From NCBI GenBank assembly GCA_965662775.1, contig CBFIIW010000012.1, forward strand, positions 33,369-97,368: DNA of 64,000 nt, read 5' to 3'. The position numbers and the translations under genes were made by a program. This document shows, piece by piece, positions 19,019 to 28,044 of this stretch. Numbering within the stretch: the first letter of the stretch is position 1; every line of letters starts with the position of its first letter. The notes under the pieces are model-generated. The model searched no databases and had not been told where the DNA came from. It worked only from the letters and a program-made list of their open reading frames with translations. The stretch is from UBA7985 sp002690455 (GTDB taxonomy: Bacteria > Pseudomonadota > Alphaproteobacteria > UBA7985).

Positions 19019-19132
19019 GTGCGTTAACTCCCACCAATAGGCAAGGTTCAGCCTGTCGCGGTCATCGTGTTCTGCGGCTGCTGACAGTGGGCTTTGGGAT
19101 AGGGCAGGGGCAGGAACCGCCGGAGGTGCAGA

Positions 19133-19564
19133 GTGTTCGAATTGTTGTTCTCGATAATCTTTCCCGATTATGCAATCAAGCCGCTGGATCTTGACGCGCT
19201 GGGCCGATCCCAAAACCCCAATGATTTCCTGCTCGCGGATGCGGATCTGACGGAGGCGGGCAGCGATGGAGGATCAGTGCGGATTGAGGGGCTGGAACTG
19301 GCCCAGATCCACAACGCAATTCGGCGGGTGGCGCTGGAGGAGCGGGGCGGCAGTCTCCGCGATCAGCAGCTTTTGTCCGGGGTCTACGTCATCCGGACAC
19401 CGATGATGAAGTACCCCAACGGCCTTTACTACTGGATTGAACCGGGTGAGGGGCAGGAGGTGCGCGTCAGCCTCTATAGCAAATCGATTTTCGGCCATGT
19501 CGACTTTGGCCGAAATCAAGATTACGTCATGGCCGTGGTCGATAGCCTCGAAGCATTGAGATGA
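19133..19564 (+). CDS. Hypothetical protein, possibly DUF1499-like
   Basis: 143 residues starting at a GTG with a strong GGAGGT about 6-7 nt upstream. The C-terminal half (TPMMKYPNGLYYWIE, VSLYSKSIFGHVDFGRNQDYV) recalls the end of DUF1499 proteins, where a regular strand is followed by a Y/S-rich turn and a G-x-DFG-x-N segment. This assignment is from memory and tentative. The N-terminus is hydrophobic for only a few residues, so it is not clearly exported. Divergent from the UbiH-like gene and convergent with the next one. Confidence 0.6.
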   Translation: MFELLFSIIFPDYAIKPLDLDALGRSQNPNDFLLADADLTEAGSDGGSVRIEGLELAQIHNAIRRVALEERGGSLRDQQLLSGVYVIRTPMMKYPNGLYYWIEPGEGQEVRVSLYSKSIFGHVDFGRNQDYVMAVVDSLEALR

Positions 19565-19610
19565 GGCTTCGGCACTGGGCGCGGTTTGCCGGTTGAATGC
19601 TTCCGCGCGG

Positions 19611-20288
19611 TCAGCGGCCGAAACGATTGGCCGGGGCGAGGTACAGTTGGCTGTCTGGTCCGAGGACAATCACAAAGCCTTCGGGAACCGATGTTACGCC
19701 AACGCTGGCGGGGTGTACGACCTTTGAGCCTTCCGGAACTTCTCCGAAAGTAAGGCGCGCACCCTTGGAGCCCGGCGCTCGTTCATCTTCGATGTAGTAG
19801 AACTTGCCACTCGGTGCCTTGAACAGTCGGATGCCCGGATTAACCCGAAAACGAGCGAGTTCTGCACCGACCACTTCGACTGAGCCTGCGGGCAGTCCGC
19901 CCGTTGCAAGTTCCCGCCCGATGATTTCACCCGACGGAATGACCGGTGCCTTTGGCACAACTAAGGGATCCGGTTCGGCTTCGACCAGTCGCCAGCCGGA
20001 CCGGCGGTGCTGGTAGTCGAGCTGACGCGTGTTGATGGACGTAAGGCCGTATTGATGCTGATAATACAACGACGTGGCAGCCAACACAGGCTGACGGTAA
20101 GTGACGCGGCGGACCACCTCAGTCTCATAGAAGCTGTCGGCAGCACTCCGCCCCGCGTACGGGGAATAATCGCTCAGATCGGTTTCGTCGCTCGCCGGGT
20201 CAACGAGGTTTTGGGCGATAGCACTGTGCATCATGCCAAAAACGGTTGCGGCAACTATGGCAGTCATCAGGAAAAATATTTTTTTCAC
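19611..20288 (-). CDS. Hypothetical secreted protein
   Basis: About 225 residues with a clear Sec signal peptide: KKIFFLMTAIVAATVFGM followed by HSAIA, cleavage before QNLVDP. Start taken as the GTG at 20288, which directly precedes the signal; the frame is open to 20357. The mature protein is rich in strand-forming segments with repeated V/G/F patterns (RLFKAPSGKFYYIEDE, EGFVIVLGPDSQLYLA), ending in a short aromatic/arginine tail. No known domain recognised; likely periplasmic or outer-membrane associated. Confidence 0.65.
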   Translation of the reverse strand: MKKIFFLMTAIVAATVFGMMHSAIAQNLVDPASDETDLSDYSPYAGRSAADSFYETEVVRRVTYRQPVLAATSLYYQHQYGLTSINTRQLDYQHRRSGWRLVEAEPDPLVVPKAPVIPSGEIIGRELATGGLPAGSVEVVGAELARFRVNPGIRLFKAPSGKFYYIEDERAPGSKGARLTFGEVPEGSKVVHPASVGVTSVPEGFVIVLGPDSQLYLAPANRFGR

Positions 20289-20460
20289 AGCATCACTCTC
20301 ACGATCAAAAATGGTTGCCTGAACGGCGACAATTCGACTCAAATATCGAAGGAACAAGCAGCAAGAGACATGCCAAGGCTGCGCTCAACCAATAGCAATC
20401 GATGAAAGAGCCACAAAAATGCGGAAACGGTTGAGTCGTGCAACGCCAGCCTGGACGGAG

Positions 20461-21333
20461 TCAGTCGCCCTCAACAACTGGCAGGCCGGAGCTTTCGCGC
20501 CCCCATTCTGACCAGGAGCCGTCATAAACACGGCTGTCGATGCCTAGCTCGTATAGCCCTAGACTGAGACCCGCCGCTGTTACCCCCGAACCACAGGTGG
20601 TGATGACAGGGCCACTTCTGCCTACCGCTGCGACAGCATCCGACAACTCGGAAGCGGGCAACAGGCAGCCTTCGCTGTTGATCAGGCTAGAAAGTGGTGT
20701 GCTGACGGCTCCCGGCATGTGGCCGCTGCGCATGCCCGGGCGCGGCTCTTTATCAGCTCCGGTGAAACGGCCCCGAGGGCGGGCGTCAGCGACGCTGCTG
20801 CCTGCTGCGAGTGCGGCTGTCACATCGTCTTTGTCGGCCAGCAGGTCACTGCGCCGGTCAGCGCGAACCTCATAGATCACGGATCCAGGACGGTCCGCGC
20901 CTGAGGCGGTGCCATAGCCTGCGGCCACCCACGCAGGCAGACCGCCATTGAGCACAAATACATCCCGATGTCCGAACAGACGGAAGGTCCACCAGCCACG
21001 CGGTGCGCTGAACATGTTCTTCTGGTCATAGACCACCACCGTGTCGCTGGCCGCAATGCCCAATGCACCGACAGCTGAAGCGAAGATTTCAGGCGTGGGT
21101 GCCGTATGTGGCAGATCAGAAGGCGTGCTTACCGCATCAATGTCAAAGAACTGCGCGCCGGGAATATGCGTTTGCTCAAACAGTGCACGGGCGTCCTTGT
21201 TTTCATTGGGCAGGTAAAAGGTCGCGTCGACGGCTCGGATGGCTTCATTGGCCTGTAGGCGTGCATTGAGCTCCGCGGCAGAAATCAGGGCAGATTTGCG
21301 GGCAGCGTTCTGTGTGGCATTCTGTTGGGTCAC
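20461..21333 (-). CDS. 3-mercaptopyruvate/thiosulfate sulfurtransferase
   Basis: Two-domain rhodanese of about 290 residues. The C-terminal active-site loop reads CGSGVTA with the catalytic cysteine at about residue 247; this CG[S/T]GVTA form is typical of mercaptopyruvate sulfurtransferases (SseA) rather than thiosulfate-specific rhodaneses. The start is taken as the GTG at 21333, which has GGAG about 8 nt upstream and lies 26 bases after the cysK stop; an ATG at 21375 would overlap the cysK end. Cotranscription with cysteine synthase suggests a role in cysteine/3-mercaptopyruvate sulfur metabolism. Confidence 0.85.
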   Translation of the reverse strand: MTQQNATQNAARKSALISAAELNARLQANEAIRAVDATFYLPNENKDARALFEQTHIPGAQFFDIDAVSTPSDLPHTAPTPEIFASAVGALGIAASDTVVVYDQKNMFSAPRGWWTFRLFGHRDVFVLNGGLPAWVAAGYGTASGADRPGSVIYEVRADRRSDLLADKDDVTAALAAGSSVADARPRGRFTGADKEPRPGMRSGHMPGAVSTPLSSLINSEGCLLPASELSDAVAAVGRSGPVITTCGSGVTAAGLSLGLYELGIDSRVYDGSWSEWGRESSGLPVVEGD

Positions 21334-21359
21334 GGGGATTGCTCCAATTTCACGGTTGG

Positions 21360-22382
21360 TCAGGCGTCCAGCCATGGTGGAATCGGCAGACCCTTGGATT
21401 TCAGAAACGTGGGATTGTACATTTTGGAGGCATAACGGCTGGCACCGTCGCACAAAATAGTAACGATGGTGGCCCCTTTTGGCATGTCCGCGGCCATCTT
21501 GACGGCACCCTCCACATTGAGCGCAGCTGATCCGCCGAGGAACAAGCCTTCTTCCGCCATCAATTGATAGGCGCGATTGAGGGCTTCCTCATCCGACACC
21601 CGATAAGCCAGATCGGGCTTGAAGCCTTCAAGGTTGGCCGTGATCCGGCCTTGGCCGATCCCTTCTGTGATCGAATTGCCTTCGGACTTGAACTCGCCCT
21701 CGGTATAGTAAGCATAGAGCGCAGCGCCGTAGGGGTCGGCTATCCCGATCTTCACGCTGTCCGACGCCTCCCGCAGCGCCAACGCCACACCCGCAAGTGT
21801 GCCGCCTGACCCGACAGCACAGATAAAACCGTCAAGCTTGCCATCGAGGTCGCGGAGGATTTCCGCGCCTGTGGTTTCCCGATGGGCATCTCGGTTGGCC
21901 ACGTTATCGAATTGGTTCGCCCAAATTGCCATGCCAGGGCTCTCGGCCGCACGCTCCTCGGCTAGCCTTGCTGACCACTTCACGTAGTTGTTTTCATCGC
22001 GGTAGGGGACGGCCGGAACTAGGATCAGCTCGACGCCCAGCTGGCGCAGGGCATCCTTTTTTTCCTGACTCTGCGTCTCCGGCATTACGATGGTCGCCTT
22101 GTAGCCGCGCGCTGCTGCGACATGGGCGATGCCGATACCGGTGTTACCGGCCGTGCCTTCGACGATCGTCGCGCCCGGGCGAAGCGAGCCGGATGCTTCG
22201 GCAGCCTTGATGATCCCCAGTGCGGCCCGGTCTTTAACCGATCCGCCGGGGTTCATGAATTCCGCCTTTCCCAAAATTGTGCAACCCGTCTCTTCTGAGG
22301 CGCGGCGAAGGTGGATGAGCGGGGTATTGCCAATGGCCTCAACGAAACCGTTGCTGAGGGGGACTTTTGGGTAAGCGGACAT
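21360..22382 (-). CDS. cysK: Cysteine synthase A-type PLP enzyme
   Basis: Makes cysteine from O-acetylserine and sulfide. 340 residues, fold-type II PLP enzyme. The PLP lysine K50 lies in NPGGSVKDRAA, the substrate loop is GTAGNTGIG (77-85), and the phosphate-binding glycine loop is the GSGGTLAG segment. It is a little longer than E. coli CysK and may belong to the alphaproteobacterial 340-residue subgroup; a cystathionine beta-synthase-like activity cannot be excluded. Operon partner is the sulfurtransferase. Confidence 0.88.
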   Translation of the reverse strand: MSAYPKVPLSNGFVEAIGNTPLIHLRRASEETGCTILGKAEFMNPGGSVKDRAALGIIKAAEASGSLRPGATIVEGTAGNTGIGIAHVAAARGYKATIVMPETQSQEKKDALRQLGVELILVPAVPYRDENNYVKWSARLAEERAAESPGMAIWANQFDNVANRDAHRETTGAEILRDLDGKLDGFICAVGSGGTLAGVALALREASDSVKIGIADPYGAALYAYYTEGEFKSEGNSITEGIGQGRITANLEGFKPDLAYRVSDEEALNRAYQLMAEEGLFLGGSAALNVEGAVKMAADMPKGATIVTILCDGASRYASKMYNPTFLKSKGLPIPPWLDA

Positions 22383-22792
22383 GCTGCAGCTGCCTTAGTC
22401 GGACGAAATGAGAAAACGCCCACTGCCAATCCGGAGGAAGATTCTGGCCGAGCAGCGTTCGATCTGAAATATGCGGCTCCGCTTCCTACGGTGCAAGGCG
22501 ACTTTGCGGAGCAGGCAGGGGCTATGCAACAGCTGAGGGGACGCACCCTGTGCTGCATTTCCGTACGTCATTCTTACGTACGCCAGACCAGCTTTGGTCA
22601 TAATGAAGCGCTATGAGGGGAAAAAATTTGGGGAAAATCAACTTTATGATGGAAAATTCTGAGTTATCACATTATGTGTCTTCTCGTTTGATAACGCCTA
22701 CGAATTTTTCACAGTTTTTTTCATATCAGGACAGCTCCTGCTGTCACAGGGTCCAAACCGGACCCCGGAATTGATCCGGAAGGAAGCCTATC
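22383..22792. other. Divergent intergenic region cysK / L,D-transpeptidase
   Basis: 410 bases without a supported gene. The left part still has coding-like composition but no start with a ribosome site. From about 22620 on it becomes AT-rich and holds an inverted repeat GTTATCA (22663-22669) / TGATAAC (22689-22695). Both promoters, for cysK leftwards and for the transpeptidase rightwards, should lie here. Confidence 0.5.
22663..22695. promoter_or_regulatory. Inverted repeat GTTATCA-N19-TGATAAC
   Basis: A perfect 7-base inverted repeat in an AT-rich stretch about 100 bases before the L,D-transpeptidase start. The half-site spacing (26 bases centre to centre) is compatible with a dimeric regulator contacting two turns of DNA. 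No flanking regulator gene suggests an identity. Confidence 0.35.
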
Positions 22793-24364
22793 ATGGGATC
22801 GTTGATCGTCGGAAAAGCCATCAGGCGCGCAGCGCTGTTGATCGCCTCCGGCCTGGCGCTGACCGGCTGCCTGCGCAGTCAAGACGCGGCCTACTACGGT
22901 TCACGCGAAGCCATACCGCTTCCGGCTGCTCGTTCCGAACAAGTGCTGCTCTCTCATGTAGAAACCGCCGCTGAAGCCAAGGCCCGCTCAGCGTTGGTTT
23001 CGCCAACGCGCGCTGTATCCCGCGGTCTGTTCGCGCTGCCCCGTACTGGTCCTGCTCATATCGAAGCCTATCTGACGGGACAAGCGCCCATGCCTGCGCG
23101 GACAGCCGGGGTCGACATCGGTGATCTGAGCCGAGTTTATCAGCGAAACAACTTTGACCCGATTTGGTATGGCCCACGCGGCTGGCTGCCATCGGCAGAG
23201 ATTCTGATTTCGACATTCAATGCCGCAAAGCTCGACGGATTGGTGCCAACGGAGTACTTGCCTGCTGATCGTGGGCTGCCCAGCGGCGGGCTGTCCGGCG
23301 CTCAACTGTCCCAGATTGATCTGGAGCTGACAGCGGGATTGCTGCGCTATATCCGTGATGTAAAGGAAGGCCGCTTTAACCCGAACCCGCGCCTGGATGC
23401 TTCAGCCGAACTGATGATTGGGCTGAAGTCCCGTGACTTCGAGCGTTGGATCAGCGGACTGGCTCCGCAGACCCCATATTATTCGAAGATGAAGGCGGCC
23501 GCCCAGCGGGATATTGTCTACCTCTCAGCGGCCGAATTCGTGACCTACCGGGTCAATATGGAGCGACTGCGTTGGCAGGAACCACGGCTGCCGACCTCTG
23601 GCCGCTGGGTCTTGCTCAACGTTGGCGCGGCGGAATTGATGGCGATGGAGGGTAACGAACCGGTCTTGGGCGTGAATGTTGTCGTTGGCCGGCCAACACG
23701 GCGGACGCCCTTGAACAACGACAAGATCACGGGCCTGAAGTTCAGCCCCGACTGGACCGCGCCCTATTCAATCGTTGAAAAGGACTTGGTGCCACTGGCT
23801 CTGGAAAAGGGTCCAGACTTCCTGAACCAGATGGGGCTCTCAATTTTCAAGGGTGAGCGTCGGATTAGCCCATTCGATCTCGACTTTAACAACATCAACG
23901 TTCGCGACTACGTCTGGAAACAGGAATCGGGGCCACAGAACGTTCTAGGTGGCGTGCGCTTCAACCTCGCAAACTCGTCATCGATCTACATGCACGACAG
24001 TCCGGATGATTCGCTGTTTGAGCTGCCTGAGCGCGCCCATTCGTCTGGCTGTATCCGGGTTGGGGCCTCGGAGCACTTTGCACACTGGTTGCTCAGTGGC
24101 GACCAGCCTGGTGAATTTACGCTACAGGACGTGGTTGCTCGCATGACGGCAGGCACCATCACCCACGTCAGTCTGAACCAAGACGTGCCTGTGCACACGA
24201 TCTACTACAATGCATGGCCCAGTCACGATGGCGAACTGGTCATAATGCCGGATATCTATGAGCAGAACACGCAACTGAGAGATCGAATGGGCTACCCAGT
24301 TGGTGCGACGTCGCTGACCTCCGGGCGTCTGGGTGGGGTGACAGATATTGGAGATATTTTCTGA
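22793..24364 (+). CDS. L,D-transpeptidase (YcbB/LdtD-like), lipoprotein signal
   Basis: 523-residue peptidoglycan cross-linking enzyme. The N-terminus has a signal with lipobox LTGC (about residues 23-26). The middle resembles the peptidoglycan-binding/scaffold part of YcbB. The YkuD catalytic domain is at roughly residues 270-450, with the conserved HSSGCIRV carrying the catalytic cysteine C420 and its preceding histidine in YMHDSP. It forms 3-3 (meso-DAP to meso-DAP) cross-links in the periplasm. No partner carboxypeptidase is adjacent. Confidence 0.88.
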   Translation: MGSLIVGKAIRRAALLIASGLALTGCLRSQDAAYYGSREAIPLPAARSEQVLLSHVETAAEAKARSALVSPTRAVSRGLFALPRTGPAHIEAYLTGQAPMPARTAGVDIGDLSRVYQRNNFDPIWYGPRGWLPSAEILISTFNAAKLDGLVPTEYLPADRGLPSGGLSGAQLSQIDLELTAGLLRYIRDVKEGRFNPNPRLDASAELMIGLKSRDFERWISGLAPQTPYYSKMKAAAQRDIVYLSAAEFVTYRVNMERLRWQEPRLPTSGRWVLLNVGAAELMAMEGNEPVLGVNVVVGRPTRRTPLNNDKITGLKFSPDWTAPYSIVEKDLVPLALEKGPDFLNQMGLSIFKGERRISPFDLDFNNINVRDYVWKQESGPQNVLGGVRFNLANSSSIYMHDSPDDSLFELPERAHSSGCIRVGASEHFAHWLLSGDQPGEFTLQDVVARMTAGTITHVSLNQDVPVHTIYYNAWPSHDGELVIMPDIYEQNTQLRDRMGYPVGATSLTSGRLGGVTDIGDIF

Positions 24365-24621
24365 TTGCCCGTTGAGCGAGTAGCGACCAGCGGCACTGAA
24401 TCGCTCTGGTCTTCACAGTTTCGAATCCGGACTTTTTATTGACGCAATTTGTAGAAAAATCTTATTTAAGGCTTCATTAAGCTGGACTTTTTGCGAAGTT
24501 ACGCTATCACAAATCTCATAAGTCTATTATGCGCAGCTTTCTGGGTCTGGACCGCCAGATCACCTTTCGGTCGCATTCATTTTTAAAACTGATTTTATCC
24601 GTTATCCGGGAGATATTTCAA
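24365..24621. promoter_or_regulatory. AT-rich leader with possible promoter for the small lipoprotein
   Basis: 257 bases. The first part holds an imperfect hairpin (GACCAG/CTGGTC, 24385-24411) that could end the transpeptidase transcript. The rest is markedly AT-rich, with a TTGACG at 24439 and a TATTAT at 24525-24530 that resemble -35 and -10 elements but are not spaced as one promoter. Only the compositional change and the good match of the second box are firm. Confidence 0.3.
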
Positions 24622-24852
24622 ATGAAGCGTTTTGCTTTTCTTGCCGTCGCCGCCCTTACCCTTGGCGCCTGCGTCCCGTCTGAAGAAGTCGTTCTGACCA
24701 CGGGTGGTGTCGGCATGGGGACCACCGGTACAGTGATCACAACGGGTGCCACCCAGGGAACGATTATGACCGGGACTACGGTTGTCGGCAGCACCCTTAC
24801 GACTTGCACCACCATCGCTTATTCCAAGACCGGCGAATACTGCGCGGACTAA
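24622..24852 (+). CDS. Small Thr/Gly-rich lipoprotein
   Basis: 76 residues. MKRFAFLAVAALTLGAC is a typical lipoprotein signal with lipobox LGAC, so the mature protein is about 60 residues and lipid-anchored. The mature part is low-complexity: repeated TTG/TTGAT motifs rich in threonine, glycine and valine, then two cysteines near the C-terminus (TLTTC and YCAD) that may form a disulfide. A GGGAG lies about 12 nt before the ATG. The open frame starts earlier at 24529, but the signal fixes the start. Function unknown. Confidence 0.75.
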   Translation: MKRFAFLAVAALTLGACVPSEEVVLTTGGVGMGTTGTVITTGATQGTIMTGTTVVGSTLTTCTTIAYSKTGEYCAD

Positions 24853-24868
24853 AGTTTGCGTGTTGCGC

Positions 24869-24887
24869 TCAGCCCAGTTTGGGCTGA
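24869..24887. terminator. Hairpin after the small lipoprotein gene
   Basis: Perfect 8-base stem TCAGCCCA / TGGGCTGA with a GTT loop, 17 bases after the lipoprotein stop. There is no following T-run on either strand, so it may be a 3' mRNA end or processing hairpin rather than a classic intrinsic terminator. Confidence 0.45.
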
Positions 24888-24898
24888 CCGCATGACGG

Positions 24899-24932
24899 CA
24901 TCTGACCCCTTAGCTGCGCATGGGGTCAGATG
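24899..24932. terminator. Perfect 11-base inverted repeat at the 3' end of the mttB-like gene
   Basis: CATCTGACCCC and GGGGTCAGATG are exact reverse complements separated by 12 bases, and the right arm covers the stop codon of the convergent mttB-like gene. Lying between two convergent genes, it probably ends or protects both transcripts. No T-run follows. Confidence 0.5.
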
Positions 24933-26548
24933 TAGCGGTCGCCCAGCTCTTCTTTGCGGCGTGCCACGAAGGCTTCGAGCGCTTCCAACCGATCGGGCGC
25001 AAGCGCCGGTTCCTCGTAGGCTGCCAGTCTTGACTGCCAGATGTCTGTACAGCGCTGGGTTGCGGTTTTTCCACCCGCTTCGAGCCAGTTCTCATAGTTG
25101 GTCCAGTCTGAAACTAGCGGTTTGTAGAACGCGCTTTCGAACTTCGCCAACGTGTGACTTTCCCCGAAATAGTGACCGCCGGGTGCGACTCCACCAACCG
25201 CTTCCAGCGCCAGCGTTTCCGCGTTGACAGCGACCGGAGAGCAAGTCTGGACCATTTCCTGTGCCAGTTCAGCGTCCAGAACGATTTTCTCGAAGGACGC
25301 CTGTAGCCCGCCTTCCAGCCAGCCCATGCCGTGATAGACCAGATGCGCTCCGCTGAGTGCGCAGGCCCAGAGCGCATTCATAGATTCATAGGCAGCCTGT
25401 GCATCGCAAGTGTTCGAAGCACAGGCATTCGATGCCCTGTAAGGAAGGCCGTATCGCCGTGCCAGTTGTCCGGCGATCATGGTCGCCTGCACGTGCTCTG
25501 GTGTGCCAAAGGCAGGGGCGCCTGACTGCAAGTCGACGTTGGAGATATAGGAGCCGTAGAGCACGGGGGCGCCCGGCTTGATCAATTGGGTCAGCACGAT
25601 ACAGGCCAGTGCTTCAGCGTTCGACTGAGCGACGGCGGCAGGTACAGAGATCGGTGCCATGGCACCCATTAGGCAGAATGGCGTGATCGATACCGCCTGT
25701 CCCCACTCTGCCATAGCGCGCAAGCCATCGGTCATGGCGCTGTCTACCTTACGGGGCGAATTGATCGAAATAACGGTCGCCAGACCTGGATCATCCCGCA
25801 GTTCTTCTCGTGTCAGGCCGCGCGCGAGTGCCATCATGTCGATCGCATCTAGCGCCCGCTCGGCACCAATGGCGGAGGCGTGGAAGCTGCGGTCCGTATA
25901 GCGCAAGTTAGCGAGATACGTATCCAGGTGGCGGGTATTTGCTGGCAGCTCCTGAGGTGCCGTCGGTTGATTGCCCAGAGCGTGAACGATGTCGAAGCAT
26001 TGTGCGAGCTTAATCAGCTCTATGTAGTCCGCCATGCTGCCGGATCGACGCCCCCGAACGTCGTCGTGGACCGCGGGCGGACCAGCAACGAGAGTGAAGT
26101 TCATGAAATCCTCGCCCAGACGCAGCTTTTGCGCTGGGTTGCGAGGCGTCAGCTCAAAATAGGACGGGCAGGTCGCCAGCGCTGCTTCGACCATTTCGCG
26201 GCCCAGACGCACGCGTCCGGTTTCCTCGTTAGACAGGGCACCGGCGCGGACAAATTCAGCGCGGGCGTCTGCCGCCATGAACTCGATACCGAAATTTTCA
26301 AGGATGTGGAGGGAAGCATCGTGGATTTGCTCTAAAGCATCGGCGTTGATCAGTTCGACACCGCCTAATCGGTTCCGACGCGGGCGGGTAAAGGCCTGAC
26401 CGGCATTGACTTCGGCCTGGCGGGCCTGAGCGGCTCGAGCTGTGCGGCCCCCCGATCGACTGCGTCGGGAACTAGGTTGGTCGGAAATGGGGGTGGGGGC
26501 TTCGTCTGAGGCTTTTTTCGCACGCCTCGGTGCGTTGCGGGACGGCAT
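24926..26548 (-). CDS. MttB-family (trimethylamine methyltransferase-like) protein, non-pyrrolysine
   Basis: About 540 residues of the MttB superfamily, which demethylates quaternary or tertiary amines and passes the methyl group to a corrinoid protein. The TIM-barrel segments characteristic of the family (RLGREMVEAAL, LVAGPPAVHDD, GNQPTAPQ) are present and the reading frame has no internal stop, so there is no amber-encoded pyrrolysine: it belongs with the non-Pyl members such as glycine betaine methyltransferases. The first 60 residues are an Arg/Lys/Ser/Ala-rich, probably disordered tail (start ATG 26548; frame open to 26650). No corrinoid-binding protein or reductase lies nearby, so the partner and substrate are unknown. 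Confidence 0.82.
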   Translation of the reverse strand: MPSRNAPRRAKKASDEAPTPISDQPSSRRSRSGGRTARAAQARQAEVNAGQAFTRPRRNRLGGVELINADALEQIHDASLHILENFGIEFMAADARAEFVRAGALSNEETGRVRLGREMVEAALATCPSYFELTPRNPAQKLRLGEDFMNFTLVAGPPAVHDDVRGRRSGSMADYIELIKLAQCFDIVHALGNQPTAPQELPANTRHLDTYLANLRYTDRSFHASAIGAERALDAIDMMALARGLTREELRDDPGLATVISINSPRKVDSAMTDGLRAMAEWGQAVSITPFCLMGAMAPISVPAAVAQSNAEALACIVLTQLIKPGAPVLYGSYISNVDLQSGAPAFGTPEHVQATMIAGQLARRYGLPYRASNACASNTCDAQAAYESMNALWACALSGAHLVYHGMGWLEGGLQASFEKIVLDAELAQEMVQTCSPVAVNAETLALEAVGGVAPGGHYFGESHTLAKFESAFYKPLVSDWTNYENWLEAGGKTATQRCTDIWQSRLAAYEEPALAPDRLEALEAFVARRKEELGDRYI

Positions 26549-26841
26549 GGGATGACCTTTTGAGGCTCTCTGCACTATTGTTGTAAACGGTACTAAGCCT
26601 AAGACTGTTGCGGCAATGTGTCTCCCTCTTTGCGACATAAACTGTAGCACCGCGCCGCAGTTGGGTCATAAGCGACGACTCAATGGCGGAGCGGCTATCG
26701 ATGCGTTACGGCGACACCAGGAGCAACAGTGATTCCATGTTAGCCGTGTTTTTGTTTGTTTTTCTGAGGCTGCCATGTATGGCTTCGGCCGGAAAATCAA
26801 CGGGTAAAGTGGAGCCCTGAGCGGCTCGAAGTGGAGGTGCC

Positions 26842-27975
26842 ATGTCACAGGTTGTTGGTCGTTCAGAGTTGGCATCACCCGGCTATCTTACCAGCCTGGC
26901 ACGGGGCGAAGGCGCGACAAACCTGCTTTGGGTGGTCGACCCGGCGCTGACCGCGCCAGGGGCCGGATCGGGTCCGTTGAGCACGCTGGCCGCCGAACTG
27001 GACGCCGCTGGCCTGGCTTCACTGGTTGCCCGAACCACCTTTCCACGCGAGCCAAAAGTCGATCAGGTTGACGCGCTTGCGGCTGAGATCCGGGCGCTGG
27101 CTAACCCGCTTGTTATCGCCGTTGGTGGCGGTTCAACCATGGATGGCGCCAAGCTTGCTGCTGCGGTCGCGGTCGCGCCGGCTGACACCCTGAGCTATGC
27201 GTTGTGTGCTGCTGATTTTCAGGGAGCGCCGGTGCCAACGGTGCTAGTACCTACCACATCAGGCACAGGTTCTGAGGCGTCACGGACGGCGATTGCCGCA
27301 ACAACTGAGGGCGCTAAGCTTTGGTTCTGGGGGGAGGAGCTGAAGACGACCGTAGCCTGTCTGTGGCCCGAACTGACTGAGACGGTTCCGGCCCGGTTTA
27401 AGGCGGTCTGTGGCTTTGATGCCTTTGCTCATGCGCACGAAAGCGCCACCGGCAACAACCGTTCACCGGAGGGTATCGCTTTCGCCGCGACCGCGATCGC
27501 GCATCTTTGCGACCACCTGCCAGCCTATGTTCGCGGAGAAAGCGGGGATGCGGCACGGTTGACACAATGGGGATCGTTTCAGGCGGGAGAGGCGCTCAAC
27601 CTCGGCGGCACCACCATCGGGCATTCGATCGGTCACGCCCTGGGCTCGGTGCTGCCCGTGGCTCACGGTCATGCGGTCGCCGTGGTCACAGATGCCACCA
27701 TTACCCTGACCCGTGAGGGTGCGCCGGCGGCCTATGTTGCGCTCGAACGCGCACTGGATCGCGGACCTCTGGATGAAGTTTGGCGGCAACTTCGCTCTGA
27801 CTGCGCGATCGAGCTGGAATTCGACGGGAGCACCAGTAGCGCTGCCGCCTTGACCCACGCAGCCTGCGCGCCGGAGAATTTGGCGATGCGGGACAACACG
27901 CCCATGACGTTTTCCGCGAATCAATGGGCAGGGATCTGCACGGAGATTATGCATACCTACGGCGGCAGCGACTGA
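26842..27975 (+). CDS. Iron-containing alcohol dehydrogenase (group III)
   Basis: 377 residues of the Fe-ADH family. NAD-binding GGGSTMDGAK near residue 96, PTTSGTGSEAS near 145, and the metal ligands D193, H197 (GFDAFAHAHE), H261 (GHSIGH) and H275 (VAHGHAV) are in place. Substrates of the family are alcohols or semialdehydes (for example phosphonoacetaldehyde-, maleylacetate- or butanol-type); none can be singled out. It starts the codirectional run Fe-ADH, enolase-superfamily protein, PhyH protein, spaced by 69 and 117 bases. Confidence 0.87.
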   Translation: MSQVVGRSELASPGYLTSLARGEGATNLLWVVDPALTAPGAGSGPLSTLAAELDAAGLASLVARTTFPREPKVDQVDALAAEIRALANPLVIAVGGGSTMDGAKLAAAVAVAPADTLSYALCAADFQGAPVPTVLVPTTSGTGSEASRTAIAATTEGAKLWFWGEELKTTVACLWPELTETVPARFKAVCGFDAFAHAHESATGNNRSPEGIAFAATAIAHLCDHLPAYVRGESGDAARLTQWGSFQAGEALNLGGTTIGHSIGHALGSVLPVAHGHAVAVVTDATITLTREGAPAAYVALERALDRGPLDEVWRQLRSDCAIELEFDGSTSSAAALTHAACAPENLAMRDNTPMTFSANQWAGICTEIMHTYGGSD

Positions 27976-28044
27976 TGCGATCTGCTCGGCCAAGCCCAAC
28001 AACACAGCTGCGGCAGGACCGCGACCAGAGACAAGGCAAAGCCT

